From: Rodentibacter abscessus
Lineage (GTDB): Bacteria > Pseudomonadota > Gammaproteobacteria > Enterobacterales > Pasteurellaceae
DNA: 64,000 nt
Reading direction: 5' to 3'
Assembly (NCBI RefSeq): GCF_047160095.1
Contig: NZ_AP038785.1
Coordinates: forward strand, 1,054,001-1,118,000
Made by a program: the position numbers and the translations under genes. Below are positions 46,590-55,476 of the stretch, piece after piece. The notes under the pieces were generated by a model. The model saw nothing but the letters and a program-made list of their open reading frames with translations, did no database searches and was not told the DNA's origin. Every line of letters starts with the position of its first letter. Within the stretch, counting starts at the first letter, position 1.

Positions 46590-48137
46590 TTATTGTTCCA
46601 GGTATAATTCCGCAGTGACCAGATCGGAAAAATACTGGGTTTTATCACCGGTAATCTGATACTCTTCGTGACCTTTTCCGGCAATGAGAATCACATCGTT
46701 TTCCGATGCACCTTTGATCGCAAATCCAATAGCTTCGTCACGATCAGGAATTAACCCCACTTTATCCATATTGCTAAAACCTGCAACAATATCGGCTTCA
46801 ATTTTGTCCGGATCTTCCGTACGCGGATTATCTTTGGTGACAATAATCATATCAGCAAATTGTTCCGCAACTTTTGCCATTAACGGACGTTTACCCGTAT
46901 CTCGATCGCCACCACAGCCGAAAACACACCATAGTTTGCCGCTGCAATGCTCACGTGCGGCAACAAGGGCTTTTTCTAACGCATCCGGTGTATGTGCGTA
47001 ATCAACAATAACGGAGGGTTTTCCATTTACTTTTATAATGTCCATTCTTCCTTTAACTCCTCTTAGTTGTGAAACACTATTGACTAATTTATTTAACGGA
47101 TAACCTAATGCAAGTAATGTTGCAACTACCAACAATAGATTACTCACGTTAAATGCGCCGATCAACGGACTATTCAACACTCCATTTCCCCAACTTGACG
47201 CAAAATGAATAATAGCACCTTTGTCGATAAAATGAACTGAAATTGCTTTTATCCATCTTTCGGAATTCGATTGAAAATTTGCATTACAGCTTACGGCAAT
47301 GCCGTTTGGTAGCGCTTCCAACCATTGCTGACCAATCGGATCATCCGCATTTAAAATTTTTAAATCAGTATTTAGCTCAAAGAAAAAACGTTTTTTGGCT
47401 TGAGCATATGCTTCCATCGTGCCGTGGTAATCCAAGTGATCGCGGCTTAAATTCGTAAAAATTGCCGCTTTGAAGTCTAAGGCTTCAACACGATGCTGCA
47501 CTAAGCCGTGAGACGAAACCTCAATCGCTGCAAAATCCGCTCCGTTATGAACAAAATCGGCAAGTGAAGATTGAATCTCAATAGCCGAACCCGTCGTATT
47601 CTTCGCGTCTTTCATTTGTCCGAACAAACCGTTTCCAATGGTTCCCATCACAGCAGATTTATGCCCTAAATATTGCATCCATTGAGCAAGCAACTGAGAA
47701 ACCGTTGTTTTTCCATTTGTACCCGTCACCCCAACAAGGGTTAATTTTTTAGAAGGTGAATCATAAAACTTATCTGCAATTTTTGATAAGTCGGCCGATA
47801 AATTATAGTAACGGATTACCGGTTTTTGTTGTCGATACTCTACATTTAAATGTTGATCAAACAAATCTGTTTCCGCAATAACCGCACTTGCACCGGATAA
47901 AATCGCTTGTTCAATAAAGCCTGTCGCATCAATTTGATGACCTTTTACTGCAATAAAAAGATCGCCCGCTTTCACTTTACGGCTATCAAGTACCAATTCA
48001 TTAATCTTAAGATCCGCCGGAAGTGACGGTAAATTAAAAAGTGCGGTCAAAAAATCTTTAGATTTTGAACGTTGACTTTGCAAACGGTGTCGCAAGGCAT
48101 AACAATCACCTTGAGCGATTGTGTATAATTTTTTCAT
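46590..48137 (-). CDS. murE: UDP-MurNAc-L-Ala-D-Glu:meso-DAP ligase with an N-terminal extension
   Basis: MurE adds the third residue. The ATP loop is GVTGTNGKTTVSQLL, and the DNPRTEDP motif marks specificity for meso-diaminopimelate. The 515 residues exceed E. coli (495) because about 25 residues (YTIAQGDCYALRHRLQSQRS and following) separate an opening MKKL from LTALFNLP; as I recall, in H. influenzae MKKL runs straight into TALFNLP. An uptake core encodes the LTALF join. MKKL has a ribosome site (AAGGAAAAAT) and no better internal ATG is visible, so the extension is probably translated. It begins nine bases behind ftsI. Confidence 0.95.
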   Translation of the reverse strand: MKKLYTIAQGDCYALRHRLQSQRSKSKDFLTALFNLPSLPADLKINELVLDSRKVKAGDLFIAVKGHQIDATGFIEQAILSGASAVIAETDLFDQHLNVEYRQQKPVIRYYNLSADLSKIADKFYDSPSKKLTLVGVTGTNGKTTVSQLLAQWMQYLGHKSAVMGTIGNGLFGQMKDAKNTTGSAIEIQSSLADFVHNGADFAAIEVSSHGLVQHRVEALDFKAAIFTNLSRDHLDYHGTMEAYAQAKKRFFFELNTDLKILNADDPIGQQWLEALPNGIAVSCNANFQSNSERWIKAISVHFIDKGAIIHFASSWGNGVLNSPLIGAFNVSNLLLVVATLLALGYPLNKLVNSVSQLRGVKGRMDIIKVNGKPSVIVDYAHTPDALEKALVAAREHCSGKLWCVFGCGGDRDTGKRPLMAKVAEQFADMIIVTKDNPRTEDPDKIEADIVAGFSNMDKVGLIPDRDEAIGFAIKGASENDVILIAGKGHEEYQITGDKTQYFSDLVTAELYLEQ

Positions 48138-48146
48138 TATTTTTCC

Positions 48147-49985
48147 TTAATTCACCTGTTCGGTTTTATTTTGTTTCAATTTATTCGGCGTAATACGCAC
48201 AGTACGTCTTGCTGTTTTCTCCGTGGGTTCGGCATCCGGTGCAATGCCGTTCGCCCGTAGTGCGTAACCCATAATGCTGGAAAATACCGGTGCGGATACC
48301 GCTCCACCGTAATATTGTCCTGCCTTCGGATCATTAATCAAAATCACAAGAGCATAACGGGGATCACTAATCGGTGCGACACCCGCAGTGAACGCCACAT
48401 ATTTATTTACATAACGACCATTTTCGATTTTGCGTGCCGTACCGGTTTTCACCCCGACACGATAGCCTTCAACCATCGCCCGTTTATTTTTGATCGCCAC
48501 TTTCTCCAATATATTCACAATTTCTTTTGTTGTTTTTTCTGAGAATACCCGCTGACCGATTACCGGTGGATCAACTTTCGTAATAGAAAGCGGACGATAG
48601 ATCCCAAAACTCCCCAAGGTTGCATAAGCACGCGCCATTTGCAACGGTGTTGCCGTAATACCATAACCATAAGACACCGTTGCGCGATCAATATCCGCCC
48701 AGCGTTTACGGTTTGCATTTAAGATACCGGCTTGTTCGCCGACTAATCCGAGATCCGTTGCTTTGCCTAAACCCGCCGCTTGATAAGTATCCATGAGCGC
48801 GCTTGGCGGCATCCGTAACGCAAGACGGCTTACCCCACGGTTACTGGAATTAATCAAAATTTCATCTAAAGTTTGTTGCGGGCGTGGCGCAACATCCATA
48901 ATTTCTTTGCCGCTCACGGTGAAAGAACCCGTATTGATAATTTCATTACGTTTGGCTACACCACGTTGAAGTGCGGTCAAAACGACAAAAGGTTTTACTG
49001 TAGAACCCGGCTCAAATACGTCGGTGATGGCGCGATTACGCATTAATTCTGCTTTTACACCCACACGATTATTAGGGTTATAAGAGGGTGCATTCGCCAT
49101 AGCCAACACTTCGCCTGTACGAATATCGACAAGAACCGCCGTGCCTGATTCGGCTTTATTCTCCGTTACGGCTTTTTTAATTTCACGATACACCATAGAT
49201 TGCAGTTTTTCATCAATACTCAAAGTAACATCTTGGGCATCATATTTTTTTTGATCGGCAATATGCTCAACAACATTTCCACGTTTATCTTTACGGACTA
49301 AACGTGCACCATCTCTCCCGACCAACATCGTATTAAAGCTTTTCTCAATACCTTCAATACCGTTCCCGTCAATATCCGTATAACCGATCAAATGTGCGGT
49401 TTCTTCCACACGAGGATAAAAACGGCGGGGCTCGTTTTCTAAACTAATTCCCTTAATTTTGAGTTCTTTCACATATTGTGCTTTGCCCGATTCAACTTGA
49501 CGTGCCAAGTACAAGAAACCCGATTTTGGATTTTTCTCAATTTTTTTGACAAGTTCGCTATAGCTTAAATCCAACACCTCGGCAAGCGCTTTAATACGTT
49601 CTTTATCATTCAAAGAACCCTCTTTAAGAATACGTTTCGGATCAGCAACAACGGCACTCATCGGCACACTAACCGATAATAACTGACCATTCCGATCCAA
49701 AATAGAACCACGAACAGAAAGAATCTCGTCTTTTCGCAATGAGCGTTTATCCGCCTCACCGGATAAAACATCCGAATTTACAGACTGAACATAGGCTGCA
49801 CGTGCCACCAATGCTCCTAAGCCCAAGAAAATCAAACTTGCGGCAATAATATAGCGTCCACGTAAGAAACATTTTTCAAACACCATTTTAGGTTTATTCG
49901 GTTTTACTGCCGCAACCGGTGTCGAAAGTTTTCTAATCGTCTTTTTCGCTTTATTTGATTTTTTGGGCGAATTGAACCTAACCAT
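48147..49985 (-). CDS. ftsI: penicillin-binding protein 3, septal transpeptidase
   Basis: FtsI cross-links peptidoglycan at the septum and is the main beta-lactam target linked to resistance in Haemophilus. It has a basic cytoplasmic tail, one membrane anchor at about residues 44-64, a pedestal domain and a transpeptidase domain with STVK (about S328-K331), SSN (about 380-382) and KTGT (about 513-516). 612 residues. The residue just after KTGT is Ala as in wild-type proteins. The position between ftsL and murE is canonical. Confidence 0.97.
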   Translation of the reverse strand: MVRFNSPKKSNKAKKTIRKLSTPVAAVKPNKPKMVFEKCFLRGRYIIAASLIFLGLGALVARAAYVQSVNSDVLSGEADKRSLRKDEILSVRGSILDRNGQLLSVSVPMSAVVADPKRILKEGSLNDKERIKALAEVLDLSYSELVKKIEKNPKSGFLYLARQVESGKAQYVKELKIKGISLENEPRRFYPRVEETAHLIGYTDIDGNGIEGIEKSFNTMLVGRDGARLVRKDKRGNVVEHIADQKKYDAQDVTLSIDEKLQSMVYREIKKAVTENKAESGTAVLVDIRTGEVLAMANAPSYNPNNRVGVKAELMRNRAITDVFEPGSTVKPFVVLTALQRGVAKRNEIINTGSFTVSGKEIMDVAPRPQQTLDEILINSSNRGVSRLALRMPPSALMDTYQAAGLGKATDLGLVGEQAGILNANRKRWADIDRATVSYGYGITATPLQMARAYATLGSFGIYRPLSITKVDPPVIGQRVFSEKTTKEIVNILEKVAIKNKRAMVEGYRVGVKTGTARKIENGRYVNKYVAFTAGVAPISDPRYALVILINDPKAGQYYGGAVSAPVFSSIMGYALRANGIAPDAEPTEKTARRTVRITPNKLKQNKTEQVN

Positions 49986-50011
49986 TTGTTCTATCTCAAT
50001 TTATTTTCAAC

Positions 50012-50332
50012 CTATTCCAAAATAACGACTTCTTGATCGCTATCTATTCTTTTCATTTTTAATGTACCAATCGCAATGGATTCTACCCTTGTGCTATCGC
50101 CTTCTGTGGCCTCTTGCAACTGGAGATTACGATATTCATCTTGTAATGCTTGGTACTGCAAAACCAACTGACCGTTCTCAGAAACCAACCCTCGGGTTTG
50201 ATGCGTCACCCAAATTGTTGCCATAGCAGAAATTAAAATCAGTAATAGCAACAACACTACTAATTTATTTGATGAAAATAAATCTTCGACCAAAAGATGT
50301 TGTAAAGGATAACGCTCACTATTCTCTAACAT
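50012..50332 (-). CDS. ftsL: cell division protein FtsL
   Basis: A 106-residue bitopic protein: a short cytoplasmic tail (MLENSERYPLQHLLVEDLFSSNK), one membrane helix at about residues 25-44 (VVLLLLLILISAMATIWVTH) and a periplasmic coiled coil with heptad leucines (LVLQYQALQDEYRNLQLQE). FtsL joins FtsB and FtsQ in activating FtsWI. It is eight bases behind rsmH and 26 before ftsI. Confidence 0.93.
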   Translation of the reverse strand: MLENSERYPLQHLLVEDLFSSNKLVVLLLLLILISAMATIWVTHQTRGLVSENGQLVLQYQALQDEYRNLQLQEATEGDSTRVESIAIGTLKMKRIDSDQEVVILE

Positions 50333-50340
50333 TTTTCACC

Positions 50341-51309
50341 TTAACTTATTCTTTCCGCAATACGTAACACCGCACTTCTTGAACGAGGATTAGCTTGAAT
50401 TTCCGCTTCTGACGGTTGAACCGCTTTGCCAATAGTTTTTAACTTTTGATTACGCTGAATTTGATCTTCACGCAATGGTAAACCTTTTGGAATCGTCTCA
50501 CCTTTACTTTGTTTTTTCATAAAATGTTTTACCATTCTGTCTTCTAAAGAATGAAAACTAATAATGGATAGACGCCCTTCCGGCGCTAACATATCCAAAG
50601 CTGCATTCAATACGCTTTCCAATTCATCCAACTCCGAATTGATAAAAATGCGAATAGCTTGGAAACTACGGGTAGCAGGATGTTTATGTTTATCTTTGAA
50701 AGGCACGGACTGTGAAATCAGTTCGGCTAATTGCACGGTCCGTGATAAACATTCTTCACCATTTTTGACCGCACTTTTATTGTATTCTACAATCGCCGTT
50801 GCGATACGTTTAGCAAAACGCTCCTCACCAAACGTTTTTAACACCCAAGCCAAATCATCGACCGAAACTTGTTTTAGCCATTCCTCTGCAGAAATCCCCT
50901 GCGTTGTATCCATACGCATATCAAGCGGACCATCTTTCATAAAACTAAAGCCACGTTCAGCTTCATCAAGTTGTGGAGATGACACGCCGAGATCAAGCAA
51001 AATTCCATCAATTTTCCCAACTAAATCTAAATTTTCACAAATCTCAGGAATATGGGAAAAACTATTATGTTCAATTTGAAAACGAGGATCTTGAATTGTT
51101 TTTGCTTCGGCAATTGCCCGAGGATCACGATCGATGGCGATTAACCGACCATTTTGAGAGAGCTTTGAAAGAATAAGACGAGAATGACCACCACGCCCAA
51201 AAGTACCATCAATATAAATTCCATTTTCTTTCAACGCTAAACCGTTCACTGCTTCATTAAGTAAAACAGTAATGTGCTCCGGTGAAGAAAAAGAATTTTG
51301 CGTAGTCAT
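50341..51309 (-). CDS. rsmH: 16S rRNA m4C1402 methyltransferase
   Basis: RsmH (MraW) methylates N4 of C1402 in the decoding centre of 16S rRNA. The start used here gives MTTQNSFSSPEHITVLLNEAV, which fits the Haemophilus N terminus; an ATG two codons earlier (51315) is equally possible and an ORF start at 51354 is unlikely. The motifs IDGTFGRGGHSRLIL, LLDLGVSSPQLD and SFHSLEDRMVKHF are typical. About 322 residues. It follows mraZ after 93 bp. Confidence 0.94.
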   Translation of the reverse strand: MTTQNSFSSPEHITVLLNEAVNGLALKENGIYIDGTFGRGGHSRLILSKLSQNGRLIAIDRDPRAIAEAKTIQDPRFQIEHNSFSHIPEICENLDLVGKIDGILLDLGVSSPQLDEAERGFSFMKDGPLDMRMDTTQGISAEEWLKQVSVDDLAWVLKTFGEERFAKRIATAIVEYNKSAVKNGEECLSRTVQLAELISQSVPFKDKHKHPATRSFQAIRIFINSELDELESVLNAALDMLAPEGRLSIISFHSLEDRMVKHFMKKQSKGETIPKGLPLREDQIQRNQKLKTIGKAVQPSEAEIQANPRSRSAVLRIAERIS

Positions 51310-51402
51310 AATCATTAATAGAAATAGGTCAAAGGGAAAGATAATGCGGTGCAAGCACCGCTTATCCTGCTAGTGCTGCTGTTCTTTTTCTAATTTTTAA
51401 GA

Positions 51403-51861
51403 TTAGAATGACAGCATATTTAAGTTTGTATCCATCGCAAATTCAGCCGTTGCCGCAACTGCGATGTCTTCATCAATTTGAGCGCTCCATTCGGTATCGC
51501 TCCAAATTTCAAATTTATTTAATTGTCCAACCAACATTAATCCTTTTTCTAATTTTGCGTGTTGGCGTAATGGACCACTCAATAAGATACGTCCTTGCGC
51601 ATCCATCTCACATTCAGTGGCATAACCAAGCATTACGCGTTGCAAACGGCGTTGGTTAGGATCAAAGTTAGAAAGCGAAAGAAGTTTTTCCTCAACTTTT
51701 TCCCATTCATCTAAAGGATAAAGCAATAAACAAGGCTGGCGAATATCAACAGTACAAACCATTTGTCCTTGATTTTTTTCAATGATTTCAGCGCGATAGC
51801 GGGTTGGAATCGCAACCCGCCCCTTAGAATCTAAATTTACCGCTGCTGCACCACGAAACAT
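51403..51861 (-). CDS. mraZ: transcriptional regulator MraZ
   Basis: MraZ is a ring-shaped DNA-binding protein with two AbrB-like swapped-hairpin domains (MFRGAAAVNLDSKGRVAIPTRY near the start, and CEMDAQGRILLSGPLRQHA in the second half). In E. coli it represses its own promoter by binding spaced repeats, and so controls the mra/division cluster. 152 residues is normal. It is the first gene of the cluster and three regularly spaced repeats lie just upstream. Confidence 0.96.
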   Translation of the reverse strand: MFRGAAAVNLDSKGRVAIPTRYRAEIIEKNQGQMVCTVDIRQPCLLLYPLDEWEKVEEKLLSLSNFDPNQRRLQRVMLGYATECEMDAQGRILLSGPLRQHAKLEKGLMLVGQLNKFEIWSDTEWSAQIDEDIAVAATAEFAMDTNLNMLSF

Positions 51862-51905
51862 TTTATATTTTAATACCTTTAAAAATTAAAATTTTTGGAA
51901 AAATC

Positions 51906-51930
51906 ACCACAAAAAACCACTTTTTACCAC
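51906..51930 (-). promoter_or_regulatory. MraZ operator: three GTGGT repeats
   Basis: GTGGT occurs three times on the leftward strand at an exact 10-bp period (51926-51930, 51916-51920, 51906-51910). This is the spacing of MraZ boxes. It covers the inferred start of transcription and the first 25 bases. Confidence 0.85.
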
Positions 51931-51938
51931 TTCAGGCT

Positions 51939-51967
51939 AGTTTATCGGTTGTAAGACAAAGTTGCAA
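51939..51967 (-). promoter_or_regulatory. main promoter of the mra/division cluster
   Basis: TTGCAA (51962-51967) and TAAACT (51939-51944) are separated by 17 bp. Transcription would start near 51932, right at the edge of the MraZ repeats. No comparably strong promoter was seen further down the cluster. Confidence 0.7.
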
Positions 51968-51999
51968 GTTATTCCAATATAAAGTTTGGTAAATTTTAG

Positions 52000-52040
52000 G
52001 AAACAAAAAACCGTTCAAGCTTTCACTTAAACGGTTTAAT
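52000..52040 (-). terminator. terminator of the CstA-family gene
   Basis: AAACCGTT and AACGGTTT form a stem around a 14-base loop, followed on the leftward strand by TTTTTTGTTT. It lies about 15 bp after the stop of the gene at 52055. Confidence 0.8.
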
Positions 52041-52054
52041 TATTTTTGAATGAA

Positions 52055-53650
52055 TTATGCGTTTGTGGTATTTACATAAGCTTCTTCATCACGATCACCT
52101 AAAGGTTTTAACAAAGTGAAGAATAACAGGATACAAACTATCGTTGTTGCGAAACCTAAATATACCGATAACTGATAATCCAAGCTAAATCCGATTTTAT
52201 TGTAATATAGGTACGTTGCGCAAACCGTTGTAATAAACCATGCAGGGATAGATGCAACCCAGTGGAATTTACGATAGCGATATAAATATGCCGCTGCAGT
52301 CCATAACATCACCATTGCAGTCATTTGATTCGCCCAAGTGAAGTAACGCCATAACATACTAAAGTCAATAGTTGAAACAAAATAACCAAGTACGAACAAT
52401 GGTACGGCGATCAACAAACGTTTTGAAAGCGAACGTTGATCAATATTGAAAATTTCCGCCAATTGCAAACGTGCCGCTCGGAATGCAGTATCGCCCGATG
52501 TAATAGGAAGAACAACCACACCTAACACTGCGAAAATACCGCCAATGAATCCTAAGAAGTGTAATGAGCTATCATATACCACCTTAGACGGAGAACCGGC
52601 TGAAATCGCATCTTGTAATGCTTGTGGATTTTCATAGAATGCCAATCCTACCATACACCATACTAAAGCGATTACCCCTTCGGTAATCATCGCACCGTAG
52701 AAAATAAAGCGACCTTCACTTTCATTTTCCGCACAACGTGCCATTAGTGGTGTTTGTGTTGCATGGAAACCGGATAACGCCCCACAAGAAATCGTTAAAA
52801 ACAATAATGGCCAAATAGGTACATCGCCTTTAACTTGGAAATTCTGTGTAAACTTAGCCCAAGTTAAACCCTCACCGTCCGAATTGATCGTACGGAAAAA
52901 TTCGATCGGGTCCGCAACATGTAAATGAGCCGAAACCAAACCGTACACCATACCGATAGACATAAAGAGCAATAATGCACCAAAGAGCGGATAAATTCGA
53001 CCGATAATTTTATCAATCGGTAGCAAGGTCGCAAGAATGTAGTAGGCGAAGATAATAATTGTCCATACCGAAACAACCGTCGCTTTATCCATTCCCCACA
53101 CTTTTACGCCGCCGGCTTCAACCGCTTGATGAACAGCTTCTGCATCACCAAGTTGTAATGCACCTTGAGAAGCCCCCAGTACATCCATTGTAATCGTCCC
53201 CATCAGCTGTGCCGGGCTTGCTACGAATACAACACCAACTAATAATAGAAGCACTAATGCAAGGACATTAATGAAAACTTTAACCGGACGACCTAAGAAT
53301 TTACCGGCAAGATAAGGCATTGTCGCACCACCATGACGAATACTTAACATACCGCAGAAATAGTCGTGTACCGCACCGGCAAAAATACAACCGATCACAA
53401 TCCAAAGCATCGCAACCGGTCCGTATAACGCACCAAGAATAGGGCCGAAAATCGGGCCCGTTCCCGCAATATTTAAGAGCTGAATTAACCAAATTTTGGT
53501 TTTGGACATCGGCATGTAATCTACGCCATCATTGATTTGATAAGCGGGAGTTTGGCGTTTAGGATTAATAACAAAAATTTTTTCGATAATTTTTCCATAA
53601 ATAAAATAGCCTAAAATCAAAATGGCTACACAGAAGAAAAACCACAACAT
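52055..53650 (-). CDS. CstA-family carbon starvation transporter (short type)
   Basis: A polytopic membrane protein of 531 residues, about 13-14 helices, with CstA-family motifs: INDGVDYMPMSKTKIW, IAGTGPIFGPILGA, GAVHDYFCGMLSIRHGG, CGALSGFHATQTPLMARC and LPITSGDTAFRAARL. It is much shorter than E. coli CstA (701) and BtsT (716) and belongs to the shorter branch. Family members take up peptides or pyruvate; which is used here cannot be read from the sequence. A consensus CRP site 117 bp before the start suggests catabolite control, as for E. coli cstA. It is a single-gene unit with its own terminator. Confidence 0.87.
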   Translation of the reverse strand: MLWFFFCVAILILGYFIYGKIIEKIFVINPKRQTPAYQINDGVDYMPMSKTKIWLIQLLNIAGTGPIFGPILGALYGPVAMLWIVIGCIFAGAVHDYFCGMLSIRHGGATMPYLAGKFLGRPVKVFINVLALVLLLLVGVVFVASPAQLMGTITMDVLGASQGALQLGDAEAVHQAVEAGGVKVWGMDKATVVSVWTIIIFAYYILATLLPIDKIIGRIYPLFGALLLFMSIGMVYGLVSAHLHVADPIEFFRTINSDGEGLTWAKFTQNFQVKGDVPIWPLLFLTISCGALSGFHATQTPLMARCAENESEGRFIFYGAMITEGVIALVWCMVGLAFYENPQALQDAISAGSPSKVVYDSSLHFLGFIGGIFAVLGVVVLPITSGDTAFRAARLQLAEIFNIDQRSLSKRLLIAVPLFVLGYFVSTIDFSMLWRYFTWANQMTAMVMLWTAAAYLYRYRKFHWVASIPAWFITTVCATYLYYNKIGFSLDYQLSVYLGFATTIVCILLFFTLLKPLGDRDEEAYVNTTNA

Positions 53651-53766
53651 AAAGCACCTCAGGAATAGTAAGTTGTATTGCTTAAAAACACGCTAAAGTA
53701 AGCGCGCGCTATTTTATGCTAAGTTCCCATAAACAAAAAATTTAATTTATATAATTTTCACAATTT

Positions 53767-53782
53767 TGTGATGAATATCACA
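53767..53782. promoter_or_regulatory. consensus CRP binding site
   Basis: TGTGA-N6-TCACA, a perfect CRP palindrome, centred near 53774.5. A TAAAAT -10 candidate for leftward cstA (53711-53716) would place it at about -70, a class I position. It also lies 66 bp upstream of the rightward gene at 53848. Confidence 0.85.
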
Positions 53783-53847
53783 TTTCCTATATATCGATTT
53801 TGAATACAATAGGAACTTATAAAAACTTCACTCAATAAGGATTAAAA

Positions 53848-54081
53848 ATGGCACTCATCCGTTGTCCCGAATGCCGTAAAAAAGTGAGCAATCACGCGGA
53901 GCATTGTCCTAACTGTGGCTTTTCTTTTAAACAGGAAGATTTGGAAATCTACAAACAGAAATTAGAAGAACGGCGTTTACATAATGCAGAAATAAATCGA
54001 AAAAGCACAAAACTTCAATTAATTTGGTTTTGTATTTTTGCTTTGTTTATCGGTGTGGCTAGTTATATTACTCAGGGATAG
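53848..54081 (+). CDS. small zinc-ribbon protein with one membrane helix
   Basis: A 77-residue protein. The N terminus has two CxxC pairs, CPEC at about residues 6-9 and CPNC at about 20-23, forming a zinc ribbon (MALIRCPECRKKVSNHAEHC). A charged helix (residues 28-55) follows, then one membrane segment (LQLIWFCIFALFIGVASYI) and a short tail. AAGGATTAAAA precedes the ATG. It is divergent from the CstA-family gene and shares the CRP-site region. I do not know its function; similar small zinc-ribbon membrane proteins are common and uncharacterised. Confidence 0.82.
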   Translation: MALIRCPECRKKVSNHAEHCPNCGFSFKQEDLEIYKQKLEERRLHNAEINRKSTKLQLIWFCIFALFIGVASYITQG

Positions 54082-54124
54082 AAAATGGGTTGCTCTCGCA
54101 ACCCAAGTAAATTTTGACCGCACT

Positions 54125-54808
54125 TTATGCTTTTCTCATATCTAATCGCTCAAAAGCAAGCACCTTATTTTCAAGTTTACGCAATAATAAAGTGGCAATT
54201 CCGGTGATCACCAAATAAATACCGCCGGCAATACCATAAATTGTTAACGCATCATATTCTGTACCATAAAGCTGGCGCGCATAGCCCATAATATCCATAA
54301 TCGTAATGGTTGATGCTAAGGCCGTACCTTTAAATACTAAAATAATTTCATTACTGTAAGAAGGTAAAGCACGTTTCAATGCATAAGGAATCAAAATTTT
54401 TAAGGTTTGTACACGACTTAAACCGAGTGCCGCACAACCTTCCCATTGACCTTTCGGAATTGCTTTCACCGCACCGTGAAATAATTGTGTGGAATACGCC
54501 GCACTATTTAAAGCTAAAGCAAGTGCCGCACAAAACCACGCATTAGAAAAAATATGCCAAAAAGGGCTATTTACTATCCATTCAAACTGTCCTGGACCGG
54601 CATAAATCAAGAAAAATTGCACAAGTAACGGGGTACCGGTAAATAAAGTAAGGTATAAATTGACCGCACTTTTCACCCACACATTTTCCATTGAAAGTAA
54701 AAATGTCAAAAATAGTGCTAAGAAAAAGGCAATCAATAATGAAACAACCGTAAGTAATAAACTGGTCGGAATACCTTGCGCAATCACTAATAAATAGTCT
54801 TGAAACAT
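54125..54808 (-). CDS. artM: arginine ABC transporter permease ArtM
   Basis: One of two inner-membrane permease subunits of the arginine importer. The 227 residues have five expected membrane helices and the HisMQ-type EAA loop contacting the ATPase (WEGCAALGLSRVQTLKILIPYALKRALPSY). It is last in artP-artI-artQ-artM. The start overlaps the artQ stop by one base (TAATG). An uptake core follows directly at its stop. Confidence 0.94.
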   Translation of the reverse strand: MFQDYLLVIAQGIPTSLLLTVVSLLIAFFLALFLTFLLSMENVWVKSAVNLYLTLFTGTPLLVQFFLIYAGPGQFEWIVNSPFWHIFSNAWFCAALALALNSAAYSTQLFHGAVKAIPKGQWEGCAALGLSRVQTLKILIPYALKRALPSYSNEIILVFKGTALASTITIMDIMGYARQLYGTEYDALTIYGIAGGIYLVITGIATLLLRKLENKVLAFERLDMRKA

Positions 54809-55473
54809 TATTTCACTCCTCTTTCAAAGCGAGTAAAACGCAACTCTAAACGACGAATACCGGCTTGGCTAATCAATGTAACGGCCAAATAAATTAATGC
54901 GGCAATTCCGTACCAAGTGAATGGTTGATGTGTATTGGTATTAATTAACTGTGCCTGACGCATTAAATCGTCCACACCAATAAGAGAAATCAATGCAGTA
55001 TCTTTTAACAAAACTAACCATTGGTTACTTAACCCGGGTAAAGCATGACGCCAAACTTGCGGCATAATAATGTGTGTAAAAGTATAACCTCTGCTCAACC
55101 CTAAAGCCGCACCGGATTCCCATTGCCCTTTTGGAATTGCTTGGATCGCACCGCGCAATGTCTGTGAGGCATAAGCGGCGAAAATTAACGACAATGCAAA
55201 TACACCACAGCCAAAAGCACCAAATTCAATATATTCACCGGTGAGCATTTCCACCACTTCGGTAGAACCGAAGTACACAAGTAGCACGACTAAAATTTCA
55301 GGTAATCCACGCAATAATGCAACAAATACTGCCACCGGTTTACCAACAAAACGGTTTGCTTCCAATAAAGCAAATAGCACGCTAAATAGCAAGCCTACGA
55401 TTAAAGAACATACTGCAAGCCCTAAAGTCATTAGGGCTGCAGAAAACATCAAAGAAAGAAAATCAGCAAACAT
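54808..55473 (-). CDS. artQ: arginine ABC transporter permease ArtQ
   Basis: The partner permease subunit, 221 residues, with the same fold and EAA loop (WESGAALGLSRGYTFTHIIMPQVWRHALPGL). Similarity of the two permeases (QAIPKGQWE shared with artM) points to an old duplication. It starts three bases behind artI. Confidence 0.94.
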   Translation of the reverse strand: MFADFLSLMFSAALMTLGLAVCSLIVGLLFSVLFALLEANRFVGKPVAVFVALLRGLPEILVVLLVYFGSTEVVEMLTGEYIEFGAFGCGVFALSLIFAAYASQTLRGAIQAIPKGQWESGAALGLSRGYTFTHIIMPQVWRHALPGLSNQWLVLLKDTALISLIGVDDLMRQAQLINTNTHQPFTWYGIAALIYLAVTLISQAGIRRLELRFTRFERGVK

Positions 55474-55476
55474 AGA

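Noticed and set aside
50564..51079. Open frame of 171 codons antisense to rsmH
   Set aside because: Long, but rsmH is certain on the other strand and the frame is the mirror phase that often stays open in such genes.
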